Below are positions 62,101-64,000 of a stretch of 64,000 nucleotides of DNA, one piece after another; positions within the stretch are counted from its first letter, which is position 1, and the number at the start of each line of letters is the position of its first letter. The notes beneath the pieces are model-generated. The model saw only the letters and a program-made list of their open reading frames with translations, had not been told where the DNA came from and ran no database searches. A program made the position numbers and the translations under genes. Source of the stretch: Streptomyces sp. AC512_CC834 (GTDB lineage Bacteria; Actinomycetota; Actinomycetes; Streptomycetales; Streptomycetaceae); NCBI RefSeq assembly GCF_019049325.1, contig NZ_JAGMUO010000117.1, positions 76,575-140,574 of the forward strand. Reading direction: 5' to 3'.

Positions 62101-62156
62101 CCACGGTGCCCGGCCCGCGCACCCCGCAGGACGAGGCAGCCGCAACCCCGGCGTGA
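59115..62156 (+). CDS. tnpA: Tn3-family transposase
   Basis: A 1013-residue transposase, full length for the family (~970-1020). The N-terminal DUF4158 region (TRLGFALLLKFFEVEARFPE) precedes the DDE_Tnp_Tn3 domain. Likely catalytic acidic residues sit in ASDSRKFGAW and YTDTHG, with a downstream Glu in KESQEVSMLALHLL. NWNSANKDLFYGKDGDLAG is a strongly conserved family block. It performs replicative transposition through a cointegrate, which requires a resolvase. ATG 59115 follows GAGGGG. Intact with no frameshift. The antisense 1088-codon frame is a codon-bias shadow. Confidence 0.95.
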   Translation: MRQDWEPEDLIEVWTLLEGDMKKVRNKSGATRLGFALLLKFFEVEARFPESAKEMPAAAVEYVAQQVKVPAGAWADYDWQGDRIKRHRKEIREAYGFRANTEEDQERLAEWLAAELCPVELSRDRLAAAVVARCRNDYIEPPAPGQVGRLVGKAVKDFEAQFCRSRMERISHATRSRLEDLVAGSEEETVEGADGEGAVSGGGRSHFAELKADPGAPGLESLLAEVNKLKRVRRLELPADLFADVSEKLVDAWRARASKEYPANLERMKPPRRLALLAALCHVRQTEITDSLVDLFIQLVLKINTRAERKVDKELNAELKKVRGKEGMLLRVAGAALSGPSGTVRRVIYPVVGGEKTLKALAAEAAANEARYKARVRTVLRSSYSAHWRRMLSPLLGALELKCNNTSYRPVMDAIDLLQRYLDQPLREGAFFDPAESVPLAGVVPEHWRAAVVDERGRVERIPYELCVLVALRDAVRRREIWVVGANRWRNPEDDLPADFEDNRDVHYAALGQPQDAGEFIAALQGKLRTSLDRFEQALAEGTTGGVAIVKKHGEPWIRVSPRGKQEEPESLVAIKGEIERCWGTIDLLDILKYAEFDTDFIAEFTSVATREMLSKDVLRRRLLLVLFGLGTNMGIKRVAVTGKHGESEATLRRVRHLFVNRANMRAALRKLVNATFAVRDEMWWGTGTACASDSRKFGAWSSNLMTEWHQRYRGPGVMIYWHVERKSVCIYSQLKSCSASEVASMIEGVLRHCTDMEVDRQYTDTHGASIVGFAFAHMLDFKLMPRLKNIGSAKLYRPAAGEDENWPNVGPVLSTKTIDWELIAQQYDQIVKYTTALRLGTAEAEQVLRRSTRGGPKHPTYRAIEELGRAVRTSFVCDYLADVEMRQEIHEGLQVVENWNSANKDLFYGKDGDLAGADKESQEVSMLALHLLQSALVHVNTLLMQEVLADPKWADKLTDADRRALSPLFWTHVNPYGRFELDMNNRLDLDLSIRATVPGPRTPQDEAAATPA

Positions 62157-62176
62157 CAACCGGTTCCGGGCCAGCC

Positions 62177-63058
62177 CTACCTCGTGAGCGGCTCCACTCC
62201 GAGGAGGGCTGCGGTTTTGGTGTAGACGGTCCGGGCGAGACCGTCGTTCAGGGCCAGGCGCGAAGGGGTGTCCGGCTGGGACTCGCTGAAGAATCCGCCG
62301 CTGGGGCGCGGTGCGGGCGAGGCGCCGGCGAGCCAGACTGGGGTCTGCACACCTTCGTCCGGGGTGATGGCGAACGGACGGAACAGCGGGGCGGTCAGCC
62401 GCATCAGACCGCCGGCGTTGCTGTTCATCCCGGTGCCCTTGACCATGCCGGGATTGGCGTTGTAAAGGCTCATGCCGTCAGGCAGGCGGTGTGCGAGTTC
62501 TCGCGCGGCCAGGAGGCTGACGAGTTTGCTCGTCGCGTAGACGTTGATCTGGTTGTAGAAGCGCTTGCTCCACGATGTTCCCGCGACATCCGGATCGGTG
62601 GCATCGATCCTGCCACGCTTTTCCACGAACGAGGACATGTTGATGATCCGCGCTTCGAGCGTGAGTACTCCCTCGGCCAGGAGGGCGTGGGTGAGCAAGA
62701 ACGGGGCGTGGTGATTGAGTGCGTAGGTGCGCTCCACGCCGTCCGGTGTTTGCTCGTACCGGGGGAACGCCGCCCCTGCGTTGTTGATGAGGACGTCCAC
62801 CGGGTGTCTGTCGGCGGCCAGTTTCGCTGCCAGTGCCTGTACCTGCGACCACTGTTCCAGGTCAGCGGTGTACGTCCTCGGCGGTGCCGCGTCACTGCCC
62901 GCAGGGGCCAGGCCGCGCAGGCTGTCGGCGGCGGCCCGGGTGCGCGTCGCGTCCCGGCCGACGAGGACGACGCTCTGACCGGCCTTGATGAGGTGGCGTG
63001 CCGTCACAAGGCCCAGGCCTGAGGCTCCGCCCGTGATGACTGCGGTCTTGCTGCTCAT
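62177..63058 (-). CDS. Short-chain dehydrogenase/reductase
   Basis: A 293-residue Rossmann enzyme. The cofactor loop TGGASGLG, then NNAG, the serine in NMSSF, and YATSK form the SDR set; the retinol dehydrogenase-like insert (DPDVAGTSWSKRFYNQ) is present. It uses NAD(P)H on an alcohol or ketone substrate that cannot be named. It overlaps the marR stop (ATGA), so the two are co-expressed, and stops 20 bp from tnpA, transcribed toward it. It is a passenger of the Tn3-type segment. Confidence 0.88.
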   Translation of the reverse strand: MSSKTAVITGGASGLGLVTARHLIKAGQSVVLVGRDATRTRAAADSLRGLAPAGSDAAPPRTYTADLEQWSQVQALAAKLAADRHPVDVLINNAGAAFPRYEQTPDGVERTYALNHHAPFLLTHALLAEGVLTLEARIINMSSFVEKRGRIDATDPDVAGTSWSKRFYNQINVYATSKLVSLLAARELAHRLPDGMSLYNANPGMVKGTGMNSNAGGLMRLTAPLFRPFAITPDEGVQTPVWLAGASPAPRPSGGFFSESQPDTPSRLALNDGLARTVYTKTAALLGVEPLTR

Positions 63059-63528
63059 CGCTGCTCCTTTTTCACGGTGTCCTTGACGCTGGCGGCCTCA
63101 CCTTTCGGGCGGGGGCCGTCGATCACTTCGCGGAGAAGCGTGTGCAGGCGCAGCCTGCTCTCGTGGTCGAGGAGCGCGAAGGGTGAGTGCTCGGTGGTGT
63201 GCTGGATGACGCGATCGCGCAGCGCGCATCCCTCGGGGGTGAGCTGGATCACCTTCGAGCGGCGGTCGATGGGGTGAGGCACACGGCGGACCAGGCCGCG
63301 CTTCTCCAGCCGGTCAATCATCGACGTGGCGGTTGAGGCGTCGCACTGCAAGAGTTCGGCCAGACGGCGCGCGGTCATCTCCCGCCCGCGACTCAGCCTC
63401 CACAGCGCATCGGCCTGAGTGTCAGTCAGCCCCGCTTCCCGGGCCAGCTCCTTCAGCTCGGCATGCACCTGGGCGCGGATCGCGAACAGGCAGTCGTAAA
63501 GCTCTTCGGTCAGCTGCCGATCATCCAT
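63055..63528 (-). CDS. MarR-family transcriptional regulator
   Basis: A 157-residue regulator. The winged helix is GLTDTQADALWRLSRGREMT, then ARRLAELLQCDASTATSMID, with the wing RVPHPIDRRSKVIQLTPEG. MarR repressors respond to small ligands and typically control a neighbouring enzyme or pump, here the SDR gene. ATG 63528 is preferred over the upstream frame to 63555; ribosome site weak. An AT-rich dyad lies upstream. Confidence 0.9.
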   Translation of the reverse strand: MDDRQLTEELYDCLFAIRAQVHAELKELAREAGLTDTQADALWRLSRGREMTARRLAELLQCDASTATSMIDRLEKRGLVRRVPHPIDRRSKVIQLTPEGCALRDRVIQHTTEHSPFALLDHESRLRLHTLLREVIDGPRPKGEAASVKDTVKKEQR

Positions 63529-63537
63529 GACCCACAC

Positions 63538-63576
63538 AGTACATAGATAATCCAATTATTTGAAATTCCATGTACT
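63538..63576. promoter_or_regulatory. Candidate MarR operator region
   Basis: Two nested inverted repeats: AGTACAT (63538-63544) with ATGTACT (63570-63576), and ATAAT-CCA-ATTAT (63547-63559). They are AT-rich within a GC-rich background and sit 10-48 bp upstream of the marR start. Confidence 0.5.
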
Positions 63577-63732
63577 TTGCGGGGCCCTCCTGGCGTGGCG
63601 GACCGGCCCGCCGTGACGCTCAAGCCGCCCCGCCCTGTCGACTCCTGGATGCAGTGGTCCGACTCCCAGAAACGACCCTTTCCCGGAGCGAGATCGGAAA
63701 CGGTCGGCGGAGGCGGTCCGAAGCGCGGATTC

Positions 63733-63797
63733 ACTGTCACAACTCGTTCTCACTCAGAAGTGGAACCAGGCGCGTTCTGGGAAATGTTTGTGACAGT
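63733..63797. promoter_or_regulatory. Inverted repeat ahead of the zinc-finger gene, candidate res site
   Basis: ACTGTCACAA (63733-63742) and TTGTGACAGT (63788-63797) are perfect reverse complements 45 bp apart, ending 10 bp before the ATG at 63808. Location upstream of a putative resolvase gene suggests resolvase binding sites. Confidence 0.45.
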
Positions 63798-63807
63798 ATC
63801 CGGGGTC

Positions 63808-64000
63808 ATGACGGACCCTCAAACCGCACTCGCGCCCGAAGCGGACGACGTCGAGCGCCACCCCTGCCCGCGCTGTAACGCATCGCCAGGTTCACCCTGC
63901 CGCTCGCGCTCCGGCGCGGTCGCCGGGACTTACCACACCGGCCGCTTCACGAAGGTGCCCCGGCTCGCGAAACTCCTGCGCGTGCCGACACCCGCCGACC
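63808..64000 (+). CDS. Zinc-finger protein, probable N-terminus of the Tn3 resolvase (partial)
   Basis: Only the first 64 codons are in the window. The visible part has a zinc-finger pattern (CPRCNASPGSPC...YHTGRF) of the kind seen at the N-terminus of some Streptomyces serine recombinases. The catalytic domain would lie beyond the window, so the call is tentative; a stand-alone zinc-finger protein is possible. ATG 63808. Confidence 0.5.
   Translation, partial: MTDPQTALAPEADDVERHPCPRCNASPGSPCRSRSGAVAGTYHTGRFTKVPRLAKLLRVPTPAD

Noticed and set aside
58893..62159. 1088-codon open frame antisense to tnpA
   Set aside because: It mirrors the transposase codons, lacks recognisable domains and is Leu/Arg/Val/Gln-rich as expected of a GC-rich shadow frame.
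1..64000. CRISPR array
   Set aside because: No regularly spaced direct repeats with unique spacers were found; the repeats present are tandem coding or low-complexity sequences.

Overview
The window is high-GC chromosomal DNA from a Streptomyces species. The evidence is its codon use, the many GTG and TTG starts behind AGGAG-type ribosome sites, and the overlapping GTGA/ATGA operon junctions. The gene order from about 22 to 58 kb also matches what I remember of the Streptomyces coelicolor core arm (murA, hup, malic enzyme, HelD-like ATPase, rsuA/sigU, nnaR/narK, matBA, ssrA/smpB, ftsEX, prfB, pkaB/pkaA and an FHA protein). The tmRNA tag decodes as ANTKRDSSQQAFALAA, the tag I associate with Streptomyces. 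No database search was possible, so homologies rest on recognised motifs.

Region 1 (1-10.6 kb) is accessory in character. It holds the tail of a DegT-type aminotransferase, a divergent MurG-like glycosyltransferase, a divergent TetR/monooxygenase pair and an XRE regulator fused to a duplicated DUF397 module. An IclR regulator, a DEAD-type helicase and an MFS exporter follow. Then come a class II tRNA-like gene with a 17-nt anticodon loop and a convergent pair made of an HExxH-motif protein and a SUKH-4-like immunity protein.

Region 2 (10.6-21.4 kb) is metabolic. It has a three-gene molybdenum hydroxylase operon whose iron-sulfur subunit carries about 590 extra low-complexity residues. Next is a four-gene operon for an ABC sugar importer plus a GH20 beta-N-acetylhexosaminidase, preceded by tandem DasR-like boxes.

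Region 3 (21.4-35.8 kb) is core. It covers DUF3039, YqgE, MurA, HU, malic enzyme, a candidate structured RNA, a HelD-like ATPase, an anti-sigma/ECF sigma pair, a CGNR protein, an 800-bp GC-rich repeat field, and the nitrate genes nnaR and narK.

Region 4 (35.8-58.8 kb) contains a surface-polysaccharide operon (matA, matB, acyltransferase) and a LysR/MFS pair. It continues with ssrA and smpB, a 221-bp MITE abutting the stop codon of an S41 protease gene, and ftsE/ftsX. A putative sortase-E substrate, prfB, two Ser/Thr kinases and a divergent FHA/FtsK-like protein complete it.

Region 5 (58.8-64 kb) is a Tn3-family mobile segment. It has a full-length tnpA, a marR/SDR passenger pair, a putative resolvase-site dyad and the start of a zinc-finger protein that is probably the resolvase, running off the end of the window.
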